Below are positions 15,501 to 31,400 of a DNA stretch of 64,000 nucleotides, piece after piece. Position numbers and translations under genes: made by a program. The notes beneath the pieces are model-generated. The model made no database searches. It was not told the origin of the DNA and saw only the letters and a program-made list of their open reading frames with translations. How positions within the stretch are numbered: the stretch's first letter is position 1; each line of letters opens with the position of its first letter. The DNA is from Forficula auricularia. Its lineage: Eukaryota > Arthropoda > Insecta > Dermaptera > Forficulidae. The stretch covers positions 9,645,652-9,709,651 of the forward strand of contig JALMQS010000055.1 in the NCBI GenBank assembly GCA_024734495.1, in the 5' to 3' direction.

Positions 15501-18500
15501 GGGCTGTGGTCCCCTCAGGATTTAAACCTAAATAAGAAAAAGCTACCGGGATTAATGGCTTTCCTGTTTTATCAGAAATTGTATTTAGTAGGTAGTTAAT
15601 ACGTTGTTATTTAAGAAATTCTTTACTTTTGTCAACTCTACTCTTTCCCCTTCAGGAGAAAGCATAGCAATGATATCTGTGGTGAAGATAACATCAGGAA
15701 TTATAGAGGGATCATCTCCCACAGGTCCAATAACTTTCACACCAAATTCCAATTTAATTATTGCATCAAAACATTTACGCAAATGAGGTTGTACAGCATG
15801 TGGATTTCGAGTCTGAAAAAAAATCATTAAAGATAGGGTATATTTCACCTTATTAAAATATATTATATTAAAAAATAATTACCTGAGCCAAAATTTCTAT
15901 CAATTCATCGTTTGATAAGAAGTAAAACCGTGGAAATGCAACTCGCTTTGTTTCCAAATATGCTTCTAAGCATTTCATAATTTGATCAAGCATACTATTA
16001 TTCTTTTGGAAAGTTTCCAGCATTCCTGGTTTCGTACACGCAGTCATTGCAAGAGGTGTCTATGGTCAAAAAAATCCTTATTTGAAATCCGCAAAACGCC
16101 AAGTAATCACATATTAATCAATGAAATTATTTCAATGTAAGATTTAGCTTGAATGAAAGTTATGGGTAATCATTGGAATTACTTGGAAATATTTGGAAGT
16201 ACTTAGAAATATTTGGAAGTACGAGTGGAAGTAGGTGTACAGCATATGAATCGAAATTTATTTTAAATCACATTTATTTTTATTTATGGTAAAAGTTATT
16301 ATCACTCCGATTGATATTATTTTATACTTTAGAAATCGATTTGAAGTTGAAGTTTAGTTAACAACTCGATGTTGTGGTAGCAATTTCTGGAGCTATTATT
16401 AACTGATGTTTCGAAGTTCAAAAAATTCAGCCTGTTTTTTCTTAAAAGGTGTGAAGATATTTTTTTTAGCTCTTTCAATTACGATAATTACAATAACGTT
16501 GTTTTTCCCCTATTCAATAAATAGAGACAAAAATAACGTTTATTGCATTGACATTTTTTGTTATAAGAACTCAAGGAGTAACATTTTTAAGTCAAGATTT
16601 TTTCTTGATTCTTAGAAGAAAAGGTATTATTAAATTACTTTTAAAATATTTAGAGATGGGATCGGATTCAAAGTTATTTATTAAATGAATGAGTAAATAA
16701 ATAAATAATCATTTAAATTCTTGAAAAAAGCTAAAAGCGAAAAATTTCATTTATAATTTCTAATGCTGACATTTAATTAAACTTTCTAGCTCATATGGTA
16801 TAAAAAAGCTTATTTTCACAATATTGATAGTCTTTTTATATGATAATTGAACAAAAAGGCTAATAAATAATTAAATTAAAAATTGTTTCTAATTTTAAAA
16901 CAATTGAAAATGTGAAGTGACTTTTTTTCAATAAACTCATAAGCTGTTCTTTAGTATTTCGTTCAACATATTTGTATAGAATGGTGCTGCATTATTATCT
17001 TCTCTTCTCTTTGAACACAAGTCGATAGATTAAAAAAAGTGACTTACACCACTAAGAATTTCACCCCTTTAAATAATGATAATTGAAGACATATTTTTAT
17101 CTATTTAATGAAATTAACTTATTCACCTTGGAGATAGAAGCTCTCAAAGAGCCAGAATCCCAGCAGGCAATACTTTACTTTATATCATATATCATTAAAT
17201 GAAATAGAATATATGGCTGATTCTCAAAAAAAATTTAAAATTGATGTCCTTGCTGATTCCTGTGAAATGGGATTCTAAGTTATCGTAACAAAGAATTTTT
17301 ATGAAACTACATCCCTAGGGGTACCAAATTATAAAACAGATTTATCTTTTTCATCATAAATAAAAAATATACCTATGTTCAAGTAAATACCCTAAAAATC
17401 ATTCCATCAATGTGTCCCAACCGCAAATGTTTTCCAAGTTTACATTTTGGGCAGTCATTCCCTCACAACGTGTTTTAAAAAGTTAAGTGCTTATTTATGT
17501 ATCATTTATCATATATTTGTATGTGTTCCTAGAATTAATAAAGTATCGCACATTCACATGGGAAATTATAAGGTTATTTTTTCTAATTTTGTGCAATAAT
17601 GTTTCGTTTTCTCATTCCCTCACCTCCCTCATGTAAGTTGTTGGTGTTGGTGTTCTAAGCGACGGTCCAGTAAACCAGTACAAGAACAAGTTTATGTTCC
17701 ATCTTGTCTCTCACCATTTATCATATTTTTTTCCGGGTATCACATATTTTATTTGGAACTATTCAGAACCCAGAACTATATGGACCCCCTCACTCCCCTT
17801 CAAACTCAAAAAAGTTGGGGACCACTATAACGTTTTAGACAATTAGACCATACAGTATCAAATTTACAAAAGAAATTCTATAATAATTAAAAAAATTATC
17901 ATCAAATTATCGAAGTCATTTTTTGATTTTTTTTTTGAGAATCAGCCATAAGTATATATGTGAAAGTAAAAATTTGAATCGGAATAGTATATTGAATTTT
18001 ATTAACACTAAATGATCATTAATAAATAAGATGTTTTTATATACTTTTTGTGTGGTTCGCATTATGTCTTTGAAGGATTTATCTACCATCGTAAATAATT
18101 TTGCTTCTGTAGGTAATTGCCTTTGAATGTCAGGTGCGGTGAAGATCTGTTCTAAATAAATCCAGACTTGTTGACATTCTAACCATTCATCCTAAAAATA
18201 AATGACTCCATAAATAAATGCATTATTTAAGACAGTTTCTTTTTAAACGTCGCTACACTCCTGTTGTCTATGACGTTAAGTGATAACCTCGCTGAATAAT
18301 AAGACTTCAAAGTTCCCTTGGATACCAAGTCTAGCTAGTGGCTGTATATTTTGACATATTCCAAGTGCTGGTGATTTTCCCAGTCGAAATTATAACTTAA
18401 TACGTTTGAAATCGTTTTCGGAGACGGACTGGTAAGTTGATATTGAAGGATTTGGATGAGGCAGTCCTGATTTATATAAGAGAAATTATATCATTTAATT

Positions 18501-21500
18501 AGACAAAGCTTTTTTATCAAAAGCCGACGTTTCAGAGGTTTTGTCCTCCTTTTTAGGGTTTTTAAAGGGTCAGTGTAGGAAGTACAAAGGGGAGTAACAG
18601 TTATTTTGTACTTCCTTCACTGACTTTTTAAACCCCTGAAGAAAGAGGAAAAACATCCAAAACGTCGGCTTTTGAAAAAATAAACAGAGAGAAGTTTTGT
18701 CTAATTAAATGACATCTTGTTAGATAAATTTCTTTTATTTAAATCTGGACTGCTTCATCCAAATCCTTCAATATAACTTAAAACAAAATGAAAAATCTCT
18801 TTTTCTATTTCTATTCAAATAAAAAATTAATTTCTGTATAAAATAATTTTATTAGAAATCTGCTTGTTATTCCCTACTTTTAAGCGCACGAGCTACTCCT
18901 ACAGTTTTGATTTTTCAAAACGGATTCATTTAATTGATTTAATGAAGTTTTAATTTTTACCTGGGGAAAATTATGTTGCATTCTCTTTGAAGCCCTTTGC
19001 GCAACTTACAGTTGGTAGCCAAATTATTATACTCATTTGAAGGCCAAATGATTATAATCATTTGAAAAATTATATCTTCCATACGTTTTTAAGGGTTTAG
19101 CTTACTATTAAACTCATAATATCGTTTCAATTGTTATTTTTATAGGTTTATTAACTTAGAACAATACAAATTCAATAATTCAAATACAGTTAAAAATACA
19201 ATTTAAATATTTAATGAATCCTCCCTTTCGAGCAATCACATTTTGTATGCGCTGCGGCATATGCTGGCAATGCATTTTTTGGCTATTTCTTGAAGTGCAG
19301 GTGTATTCTGCCATGCTTTAATACTATTTTCTACCAAGTCCCTTTGGTTACTAATTATAATCATTATAATTTCAACATAATTTATAATCATTATTTTATC
19401 TTTGCAAATTTCTTTTTTTAGGGCCACCCATACTACATTTTCGATCGGGTTGAGGTCTGGTCAGTCCAAAAGGGTTATTAGACTAGACTACTACTATATT
19501 TTTTGAAAAGTTTGAATAAAATAAATTTACTTGATAAAAATCATTTGAGTATAATAATTTGGTCACCAACTGTACCTCCCCCTTCTTGAGGTTCGCGTCC
19601 CACAGTTTGAGAAACATTGCGGTAGGTGAATAGAATAAAAACTATAAGAAATATCGCATTTTAGTAAAACAGCAGTACCTGGACGGACTACTAACGGCTA
19701 TATCTTGCTCATATACTCACATATAAATTCAAATGAGAGTAATACTTAGGCATTTTGAGACGAAGCCCCGAAAGACACCAGTTTTGTATGTTTTGTACTT
19801 TCGCGACTGTCCAGGTCCCCTCTTTTATAGCCTAATGGCCTACAACTTTGGAAAACAGTAACTTAGGGAAATATTTTACTTACTAAAGTTTTACAAATAG
19901 ATTCATTTTTTCAACCCAATCCTCGACTCTTGGTTTGATAGGACCGACATGTCTTGAACTGATTATGGTGCTTAAATTAATATTTGTGTCTTCTATAAAT
20001 TGTTGCATTTCATCTAAACCAGCTAATATATAGACATCCTTTAAATCTCGATAAGAAATAACCATAAATTCCAGACTTAGCCATAATTCTTCGACCTGGA
20101 AAATAGAAGAGAAAAAGAATTAACTAAAATATTTCAGTTAACTTAATCACAGAAAAAGAAATACCTTTTTTAAAAGAAGTTCTAAGCCTTGTTCAGAACT
20201 CGCTTGAGCAGATATCTCTTGCAATTCTTCAGGGTGATTAAAAGCTTTAATATCGTCAAGTAACTTGATAGTTAATATTTCATCTCTTTTAAATTTATAA
20301 TCGAGAATTTCCTCTATCTCGAGCCAATGACGAGCTTTGAATGCCGGGTTGCGTAAATTGTATATAACAGGTAGCTATTCATTGATATCATGAAAGAAAA
20401 TGAGAGGAAATTTTTAGAATTAATAGAAATTACCAAAATAATGATTTAAATTAAAAAAGGTTTTCTTGTTGAGAGTTTATTAATGAAACTCAGCTAAAGA
20501 TTACGCAAAAATTACAATCAACAAAAATTTCTCCCGTTAACCTAACAATGGGTTCCAGTAGTTTTATACGATGATTATCATGCAATTTCCTGATTTTTTA
20601 CAACACGTCAGAGTTTTGAGATATTATCGGTCAAAATGACGAAAAATGTCATTTTGACCTATTTTCGAGTCCCAGTAAATATTAAACAGCAATATTTGAA
20701 ATTAAAAGATTTTGTTGACGTAATAGAAAACAGCTTCCTCTTTCATTTTCAAATTATCACTTGTTTTAGTTCAATTAGAACTCGAGTTATAACTAAAAAA
20801 TTAAAACTAAGTGATTATAAAGGATAATAAACATAGATAAAAACATTAGGTCTTAGTTTTTTAGTTATAACTCGAGTTCTAATTGAGCTAAAAACTAGTG
20901 GTAGATTGAAAATCAAAGAGGAAGCTGTTTTCTATTATCTCAACAAAATATTTTGATTTCAAATATTGCTGTTTAATATTTAATGGGACTCGAAAATAGG
21001 TCAAAATCGTCTTTTCAGTTATTTTAACCGATAATATCTCAAAACTCTGACGAGTTATAAAAAATCGGGAAAATGCATGATAATCAGCGTAAAAACTCTA
21101 CTGGAATCCATTGTTAGGTTTACGGGGAATTTTTTTTTTTTAATTTTTGTCGAGCAGTGTTATCTGAGAGATTATATGAGTTTGTTTATATGTCGGGGCG
21201 ACTTTATTATCTCTTAAAAAACAATTAATTTACCTTATTTTTAATATCATCTACTTTATTTTTTAAAAGCGGAACTATTTCGTTTTGAGGCAATCCTTTT
21301 TCCAATTGAAAAACATATTTAACATATTTTGTTGTGACAGTATTAATTTCTTCAGGATCAATGAGACTAAAATCTTTTTCAAACCATTCACTGACAATGG
21401 TATCCCAATTAAAAAGACTGTCCCAAAGAAGATTACGAAGTTTTACATCTTCAAATACATCGTCAACCATTTCGAATCGAGTTACTTCGATCTAATAAAG

Positions 21501-24500
21501 GAAAGCAATAATTAAAAAATATATGTTTAGGTATTATACAAGCTCGAACAAAATTAATTTATGATTTTAAATGATAAAATATTATTTATATACTTAATCT
21601 ACAGAGCAAGTGAATACATATTTAAGAATATCAAGGATTGGAGGTTTATGACCTGAAAATCTGCCATTTTCAGGAATAGACTGACAAATTTTGCATACCA
21701 GCTTGAAAAATTCATTGAGGAATGGGTCTAATTTCATTAATGATGTGTCTTTTCAGTTCCTCAATTAAAAGTATAGACCTTATTTTTCAAATAAGCCACA
21801 TTGCAAAAATAATTATAAACATTATTAAACTCCATCGCATCCATATTATTTAGTGAATTAAGAAGTATGTTAGCGAGTATTTGGACAGAAAAGTAGAAAA
21901 TCAAACAATTCTCCGATTTACGCAACGTTTCACCAATTTTATTTCGGCTTCATCAGGCGTCTCAGTGATTATAATTTAATTATAAGAAATAAACAGATAT
22001 TTACATATTTCTGAATTAAATCCTGATTCGTTTTACAGTATATTTTGACTAATTATTTTTCTTTTGGCTCCCTATATATGGCCTGAATAATTATTTAATT
22101 TATATGTAAGAAACCTTTGAATGACTGGAGCCAAAGACATAAGAATTAGCCAAAACATAGTGTAAAAAGAATCAGGGACAATTGATTTAATTCAGAAATA
22201 TGTCCATATCTGTTTATATCTTATAATACTATATATATTTATCTAGATTAATTTGCCGCAACGCTGACGTAATGCTGCCGAGAGAGAGCGCCATCGGTAT
22301 ATTTGCGGCAAATTTGAAATATAACCGTAATTTGGACTCAAATTTTGAAATGAAAGACTCCAATTGATTTTAAATTAAGAAACATTAAGTATATTGATAA
22401 TTATTACCCCCCCCCCCTTCAACACTCAAAAATTAAATATTCAATTCGCTTTTCTTTGCGCACAGAAAAAGAAATCAATCACATCTTATTTGATTTATAT
22501 ATTATTTGTTTATTTTTTAATAATTTGCCACTTTTTTATAATTTTTTAAAAATCTAAATTTTGATATTCTTATTTTTTGATTTTTACAAAATTAAACGAC
22601 TTAAGACACGCATGCCCATATGAGTTTCTCATTGCAATACTGGATGGAGCAGCCTGTCATACAAACAACACCTGATCTCTTTTAAATATTTGGAGCCTTA
22701 TATCGATTATCGATCCCAAATTTTAAAAAAATTATATAATATAATTCTCCTCCTCACACGATACCACATATTTAAATAAATCTATTTCCACACAAAAAAT
22801 ATCACAATGCTGTAGATTATAGAAAAATAAAATACTTCCAGATTCATATCTAGAGCCTCATTTCTGTAGCTGTGTCAGGGCGAAAATGAGGCGAAACTTT
22901 TAAGAGACTATGTATTTTAGGTAGTTTACAGGTATACATTTGGAGTGTGGTTTTTTAAGAGGAATAAAATTTTTGGACCGAGACGCCGCCCGCCAGGGCA
23001 CTCAGCCCGGAGGGCCGAGCTTCGAGGGCGTGCCGAAGGCACGCACGAAAAGCTCGTTAAATTATAATCATTGAGATGCCTAATAAAGCCGAAATAAAAT
23101 TGGCAAAACTTTGCGCAAATCGATGAGAATTGTTTGATTTTCTACTCTCACGTCCATAAATACCTGCTAACATACTTAAATCAATAATTGTAAACATTTT
23201 ATGAGGGAGCTTTCAGAAAAATATACTGATTTCAAGTAATGGCTCACCTAGGGGTGAACCGCGATTGGAATTAGGTGTACACGTCTTTGGAATTATTTAG
23301 AATTACTTTGGAATTCATTAGATAATGCCCATTCATCTATTGTCTTCTACTTGGAAATGAAAGTGGAAGTAGGTGTACACGATATTAGGTCGCGGTTCAT
23401 CCCTCGTGGCTCACTCTCTTGGCCCCAGGATTTCCCGATATTTGTGCTCCTCTTCCCGAATGATAATTATAATTTGTATGTAAACTCACCCGAAATTGTT
23501 TTTGAAATGATTTTACTTGATTAACTTTTTCCACACATTCTTGTAACTCGTCGTTAAATCTTTGAAGGGTCTCTTTTACTTCAGCTACATTTGATTGAAT
23601 ATCAATAAGCCAAGGTTGCTTAATTAAATAAAAAGAAAAAAGGATTATGGAAAGATTTTCAATGAAATTTCAAAAAGGCATCAATGTTTCAATACCGATG
23701 CTTCGAAACCAATATTTCCAACTTGCAAGATCAATTCGTTTATATCTTTATTTAGTAATCCATTAAATAATTCAATCAAACGACCACGATCTGCAAAGAG
23801 AAGGTCTACGGTATTTCTGAATGAAGTTAAAATGACGCTGAAATTCTAAAATAATCACTTATTTAGACCATAAATTAAATCAATAAGAAGAAAAATATCT
23901 ATGAGAGTATATACCAAATAATTCATGATATCTTCTGAAGGACATGGAATTTGAAATTCTTCTACGAGATCATAAAGTTCTTTACAATAGTCACTTTCAT
24001 TATCCATCATATCAAGCTAAAATTGGATCACTTATTTTTTTCAATATGAGAAGATATTTAAAAAAAATACTTACCGTTTTTTGACACTTATCTAAAAAAC
24101 TAAGATATCCAACAAAGCCTAGAGTATCGGTGGGTTCATATTCTAAAAAATGTAACTGCATCTGTAGCTTCTGCACCAAGTTCTTCAATTTTCTTTTTCC
24201 CTATGCTAAATTACTTTTAAATTAAAAAAATACCTCCCTAATAATTAAAACAATATATATTTATAATTACTCTGGTAAAACATCATGAATGACATCAAGC
24301 AATTCATAGGTATAAGGTAAAGCAAAGTCCTTAAATCTAACCATTTGTATTAGGAAGATGCCCAAATTCTGTTTATTAGGAATGAGATCGATTTTTTCAA
24401 TCTGTTCATGAAATTCCGTAAGCCAAGTTCGAAAAATCTTCAAATCTGAAAAAAATTAAGAAAATGTACGGCTAACTCCGAATTATACCTACGCAATGAA

Positions 24501-27500
24501 TTTGGAGAATAAAGTAAACAATATGAAGACTCGATACAGTGATAAATTTTGAAGATTTTTTGGGTAATTTTTTAAAGATATATTCCTAAGAGAAAAAACT
24601 AAATAAGACAGCGTTTTTTTTATATTTTTTTCAAATCCTAATCCATAGTCATACGGAAGTAGTTTATTTACTAAAATATTGCTTATAGCTCAAAGATTAA
24701 TAATATCTTATTACGTAATCAAAATAAAATAATTAATTTAAATTAATTAAAACATGAAGAACTTCCCACTTAAACAATTAAAAACGAAAGCTCTGTAAAA
24801 GGTCCAAATTAGCTTTGTATCGTTGTTCATTATGGCGAGTATGCAAGCTATTTGTGTTATAAATGTGAATCTTGAAACAAAAATCAAAGGCCATAGGGGT
24901 ATAAGCAGAATGAACTGGCGCCTGAGGGATAATTTAATGATTCTTAGGGGATAAGTAGGTACTAATAAAATAATAAGATCCTGAAAGTTTAAGATCCTTA
25001 ACTCAATTGGTTTTTGAGAAAAAGCAAAATATGTAAAAGAAATTCTCAGGATATTATGAACAGATTGATCTAATTTTTTATTGTTTTGGGGACTGATAAT
25101 AGCTTCTAGGAAAAAATTATGAGCTATTTAGGTTCATAAGATCCTTGAAAAAAAAAATTGTTTTTCTTTTAATTTCAATTTTTAACCATGATAAAATTTT
25201 GGCACAATTATAAAACTATTTTTTTTTCAAACCTTATCTGTTTCTCTATGATACTATGACTTTTTCAAATTTTTAAAAAAGGTACACCATAGTAAAAAAA
25301 AATCATTATTTGGGTCAAAAAAGGTGCATGTTTCAATAATTATATTCATTTTTTTTTTTTTTTTTTTATTAATTTATATCAGGATTTATAATAAAAATAA
25401 ATAATATATCAATACTTTATTACTCTTTTTACTGTTTCAATACACAGAAAAGCTCCCGGACCTCAGAGGCCCGTATTGTGACTTTTTGTTTGTAAAATGG
25501 TTCCAAGAAAAAAATTAGGTAAATGAAATTTTTTTAGAAAAATCCTTTAAAAATACTTGTATTATGTATTAATGAATGAATATTAAAAACTTAGAATTTA
25601 TGGGACCGGTTTTCTGAAAGTTATTGAAAAGACAGATAGGCCAGGCTTATGCGTTCTAGGGCTAAACATTAGTATATTTATTTTTAATTCTGTGAGTTTT
25701 CACCAACTCATTGAACATAAAAATCGAATCAGTAGTTTTAGTTCTATTTTTTATAATCAAAATAAATATCCAAAAAGAGAAGATAGAAGATTATAAATAA
25801 AATTGAATATATATTAATTCTTTACCTTTTTCATTTATAATTTTAATGTGAGGAATCAAGGCATTTCTAGCCAAATACTCTGAAACATAATTAAAACGAT
25901 GGCCATAGGTTTTAACATGTATTATATTTGTGTGCAAGAGTTTGTAGATATTATCCTTAAGAGCAAATATCCGTGGATCACTCTCAAGAAACTCATCAAG
26001 TATGGGTCCTCGGATTCCTACTCGTTCATCTTGTTTCCCGTTTATCATTGGCCTGAAGAGATATGATCATTTTAAATTAATAAACAACATTTTTATTTAA
26101 AAAACAACGTGTTTTAACCTACTGAGTAAATATATCAAGTTTTTGTTCATTTATAAATATTCCAATAACTTTTAATTTATCCTCCCAGAGTGTCAATAAC
26201 TGCAAAAGAGCTTCAAAGTAGATTTGTTCAGTAGGGTCTAAAATAATTTCTTTATTTCAGGATTTTCATATTCGCACAATAAATCGATGATAAAAAGAGG
26301 CGTCTGAAAAAATATTCCTTTTGTAATAAATAATTATGTTAAATAAAATAGATAATATCACCTTTGGAGAATTATTTGGACGTTCTTTTTCCAAAATTTC
26401 TTTTACATCAATTCCTGTACAGCTGTCAAAGTCGGGAAGGAACATATTATGCATTTGGAATAAATCTTCAAGATCTTCATAAGATTGCCTCAATAATAAA
26501 TGCATCATGGTTATCATTTTATAGTCAACCAAATGTATAAAACTAGACCGCCGAAGAAGTTCATTGTAACCGATAAATATGTGAAAATTAGTTTAAGTAT
26601 CAGAAATTATAAAAAGATTTAAGAAAATTGGAACAAAGAGTTCAAGCCTCGGTACGCTATCCATAAAGTTTAGGGATTTGGTAATGTTTGATAAACGAAT
26701 GGTTTTTGCTAGAAATTTGAAACTAGTCACAGAAGTACAGTTTATTGTCATTTATGAAACAAATTTCGCTAGCTACGACTGTTCGATGGGTGAAATAAAA
26801 CAAGTTAATTTTTTTTTGTATTCTTCAACCGGAAGTTCTGAAGCTAAAAAGCCCAAAATTTAATTAATTATTTGTTTAGTAAATTTATATAATTTGGAAC
26901 CAAAACAAACATTCGACAACCTTCCCTTCTTGTGTTATCATCTACATATATCTATTTATATATATACTTATAATAATCGGCTTGCGCAACGGCGCCCCTG
27001 ACCAGCAAGATGTCCGCCGAAGGCAGGCTTCGCAGCTGATGTGTATATATTTGAATATAAACAGGAAGACAGAAATAAAAATGAATTTTGATTTTTCCCC
27101 ACGTTTCATATTATTTATAAAAACGAATAAACAGAAAATTTATTCTAAATTTTAGAGATAATTTAATACTCCTGTCACTCCCGGCAAGCTTCGCCTGCAA
27201 GGAGTACTAAGTAGAGTCGGGCGAATACCCCCTTTCTAAAAAAATCATCTAGCATAATTTCTCTATTAAGCTAAGTGTATGAAAATCTAATATAAATACC
27301 TTTTAAAATTTAATTTTAATATTATTTTTATTCCAATATTTGTATATTAATAATATATATTTGGAACCAAAATCTAGCTACTCTAAAAAAATTTTTTTTT
27401 TTAAACATAAGTTCTTCCCCCCCCCCCTACCTTCTAAGGAATTTCTACATATGTGCTTGGTATAATGAAAGTTACATTGTATGATCCAAGGGTTCCTCAA

Positions 27501-28459
27501 TAGCCTTAATCACAAAACGACCAGTAGAGAGTAGCACTTTTACAGCAACGCCTGTATTTAGGTGACCAGGTGGGGCAAGTAGCACATAAATTGCATTCTT
27601 TAGGCGTTAAAATGTTTAAAGAAAATCCTGCACAGCAGGGCGTGCTGTCCATGGATGCTGTGAATGCGGCCCGGCGCAACGAGAAGTATTTTCATACTGT
27701 GTCATAAAAAATCTACTGTTAAATTTGAAAAAATAACTTGAAATTCTATGATGCCGTATTGATGAAATTTTCAATAAAAATTTTTAAGAAAAAATAAAAA
27801 CCGACTTCAAAAATTAAGTGCAACAAATATAAAAATACACTAAAAGGTATAAAATAATTAATTATCTTATTTAGTTACAACTAAACGACGAAATATTAAC
27901 ACGAAATTACTTTTTAAAGTCGGTGCCAAACAAACTATACCTATAAGCGAGCGTACCCGCCAAACGTACTAAGTAAGATCCGTCGAGTGCGATTCATAAA
28001 AGGTATATGTTTGGCACCAACTTCAAAAAGTAATTTCGTGTTAATATTTCGTCGTTTGGTTGTAACTAAATAAGATAATAATTATTTTATACCTTTTAGT
28101 GTATTTTTATATTTGTTGCACTTAATTTTTTGAAGTCGGTTTTTATTTTTTCTTAAAAATTTTTATTTTTCTCTTTTTAGTGATGTTATTAATAGTGATT
28201 ATATCATCAGAACTTGACCAAATTAATATGACACCATCCCTAAGACACCCCCTTTCGGATAAAAAAAGAACCATCGAAATCGGTTCATAAACAAAGAGGT
28301 TAGGTCTAAACAAACCTAAACAAACCTAATAAAAAAGGTCTAATACCTATGAAAAAAAATCGAAAAAAAATGGGACCAATCGGAAGCTAGACTGGACCCA
28401 ATGCAAAAAAATTTTCAAAATCGGTTGACAATTGGCGGAGATATGAGGTAACATAGGCA

Positions 28460-28493
<34 letters not shown>

Positions 28494-31400
28494 ATCAAAT
28501 AGAGAACCTCCTCCTTTTTGAAGTCGGTTAAAGGAGCGAAGCATAAAATCAAATTTTAAAAAAATGAAGTGTTTTTTGGACAACATCCCCTGGTTAAAAA
28601 ATCACCGCCCGCCACTGCCTGTATAAGATATAACCACCAAGAATTTTATTACAAATATAAATTAACTGAATTTTAACGCTGTTTAATTAAGCCGTTTTAA
28701 AAACTTTTGCCACTTACCAGTGGAATGAACTCTGCATCAGAGATAAAAACGCTTCAGAATTCGCAGACGCCCTTAACGAGGCAATTCAAATAGGCTTAGA
28801 AACCTATATCCCCTCAAAATTGATTAAAGGGAACAAGGATTCTAAGCCTTGGTTTGGTAGACAATGCGCAGATTCCGTCCGTGAAAAAAACAAATCTTTT
28901 CAGAAATGGCAACTTTCACAGCTAGAATGTGACCGAGTTGCATTTACCAAGTCGCGAAGCTCATGCAAAAAAATCATCTCTGAGGCAAAGAAATCATTCG
29001 ACCAGAGGATAGCTGACCGTCTCGCATCTTGCCCCAATGGAAAACGGGCCTTTTTCTCGTTACACAAGGCAATAAATAGAAATTTCGCGTCCCCCTCACT
29101 TCCGCCCCTCTTTCACCCAAATGGTTCAGTAGCCACGACCCCCGCTGAAAAAGCCGAATCACTAGCATCCTATTTCGCAACTAACTCCACTTTAGATGAC
29201 AAAGGGCTTAACCCGCCCACTTATACCCCCAAACCAACCTCATGGGCAAAATAATTTTCAGGCCCCAAATAATCATAAAAGCCATTAATAAATTAAATTC
29301 CAAATCCGCCGCAGGCCGGATAACATCCCACCAATTCTCATTAAAAAATGCGCCCCTGAACTTGCCCCTATCTTATCCAAGCTATTCCAACTCTCTTACG
29401 AGTCGGGCATATTCCCCAAAAGCTGGAAAATAGCCAGAGTAACACCTATTCCTAAAAAAGGAGACACATCACAAATCTCTAATTACAGGCCTATCTCGAT
29501 CACCTCTGTTCTTTCCAAATTAATGGAATTAGTCATAAACCAACACGTCCTTCATCACTTAGAAAACAATAAATTAATTCACGATAGGCAATATGGATTC
29601 AGACAAAATCGTTCCACAGGCGACATCTTAACCTATGTCACCCACACCTTGAACAATACTCTAGAGGCCGGAAAAGAAACCCTCGCTGTAGCCCTTGATA
29701 TCTCCAAAGCTTTTGACCAGGTTTGGCACAAAAATCTTCTTGCCAAACTACCAGCCTTTGGATTCACACCAACACTTCGCAAATGGATTGAAAGCTTTCT
29801 GACAAACCGAAGTATAAAAGTTGTGGTGGATGGAACATCTTCTGAATCGTTCTCCACAAACTCTGGTGTTCCCCAAGGCTCTGTAATCTCCTCCACACTC
29901 TTCCTTATTTATATAAACGACCTTATTGATCAAACGGCAAACCCCACTCATTGTTACGCCGACGATAGCACTCTACACGGCAAACCCTCTCTCCCGAATA
30001 ATCGAATCAATATTGCCTCCTCAATTACTCTCGACCTAGACAAACTGAATAAATGGGGCTCTCAAAATTTAGTTAACTTCAATTCAAACAAGACTCAATG
30101 TTGTCTAATTTCTAGGCGCGAAAATAGAGATTTCCCTGATATTCACTTCGATTCGAATACCCTGAAAATGTGTGACAGCCTATCCATGTTGGGCGTCTCT
30201 GTCGCATCTGACCTGTCTTGGAATGAACACATCTCCTCTGTGGCGAAATCTGCAGCAAGGAAGATTGGCTTCTTATTCAGGTCCAAGCGATTTTACAAAC
30301 CCCCACAACTTCTCACCATCTACAAGGCCCAAATCCGCCCCTATCTCGAATACGGCTCTCATCTGTGGAGAGGAGCCTCAAAATATTCTCTTGCTACCCT
30401 TGATGCAATTCAGAAACGAGCCGTCAGGCTAATTGACGATTCTACCCTCACCGACTCCCTCGACTCGCTGGCTCATCGAAGAGATGTCTCCGCCCTTTCC
30501 CTTTTCTATAGATACTATCACGGCAGGTGCTCTGATGAGATAAAATCAATAATTCCCCCCAAAGCATGCTTTGCACGCAGCACACGTTTTGCCGACTCCC
30601 AACACTCTTTCGCGGTCAAATTAGAAAAGTGCCGGACCACTTCATTCGCGAATTCATATATCCCCATGACTTCAAGGAACTGGAACTCTCTCCCAGCCTC
30701 TATCTTTCCCAGCACCTATGATCTTCAAACCTTCAAAACCAGGGTGCATAGACACCTACGTCTACACCCTCTCACTTAAACAACTTTCCCTTCTCTTCGG
30801 TAATGCAAGGGTCTTTCGAGATCCATAGGGGCTACATCTTTACTGGTGCACCCCTTCTTGCATTCGATTGCATTAAAAAAAAAAAAAAAAGAAAAAAGAA
30901 GCCGTTTAGAATAAAATTAATGCATATATTTTCTTAAAAACTAATAAGAAATAAATTCAAGATTTATCTTTTTCTTTATAGGAATATTGTCATTTATTTG
31001 AGACTATAGCTCGGTTATCATTATATTGAGGAAACCTATTTTTATATTTCTTCAATTATTATTATCTCTTAGGAGAGATTTCAAATTTTAGATTGATTCG
31101 GTGTTGAATTGCTGCCTGATATAATAGGGAACCCTTTCCTTCAAAATACCTAGAATGGCTGTTGTTAATGATGTAGCTCATTGGCTGTAGTAGAGCACCA
31201 AAATCGAAAGATTGCGATTCCACTTTACCCCACTTGGCATATCTACCTTGTTCTTCTTCAATAAATTCAATTCTGATTAAAATATATTATAAAAATAGTT
31301 AAAGTAAAAAAAATTATTAAAAATAAATACTAGCTATAGAAGAATAAAGCTCAAAATAATTTATTGGTGAACGCTCAGGGTTTCTCCGGAGGCGGGCCCC

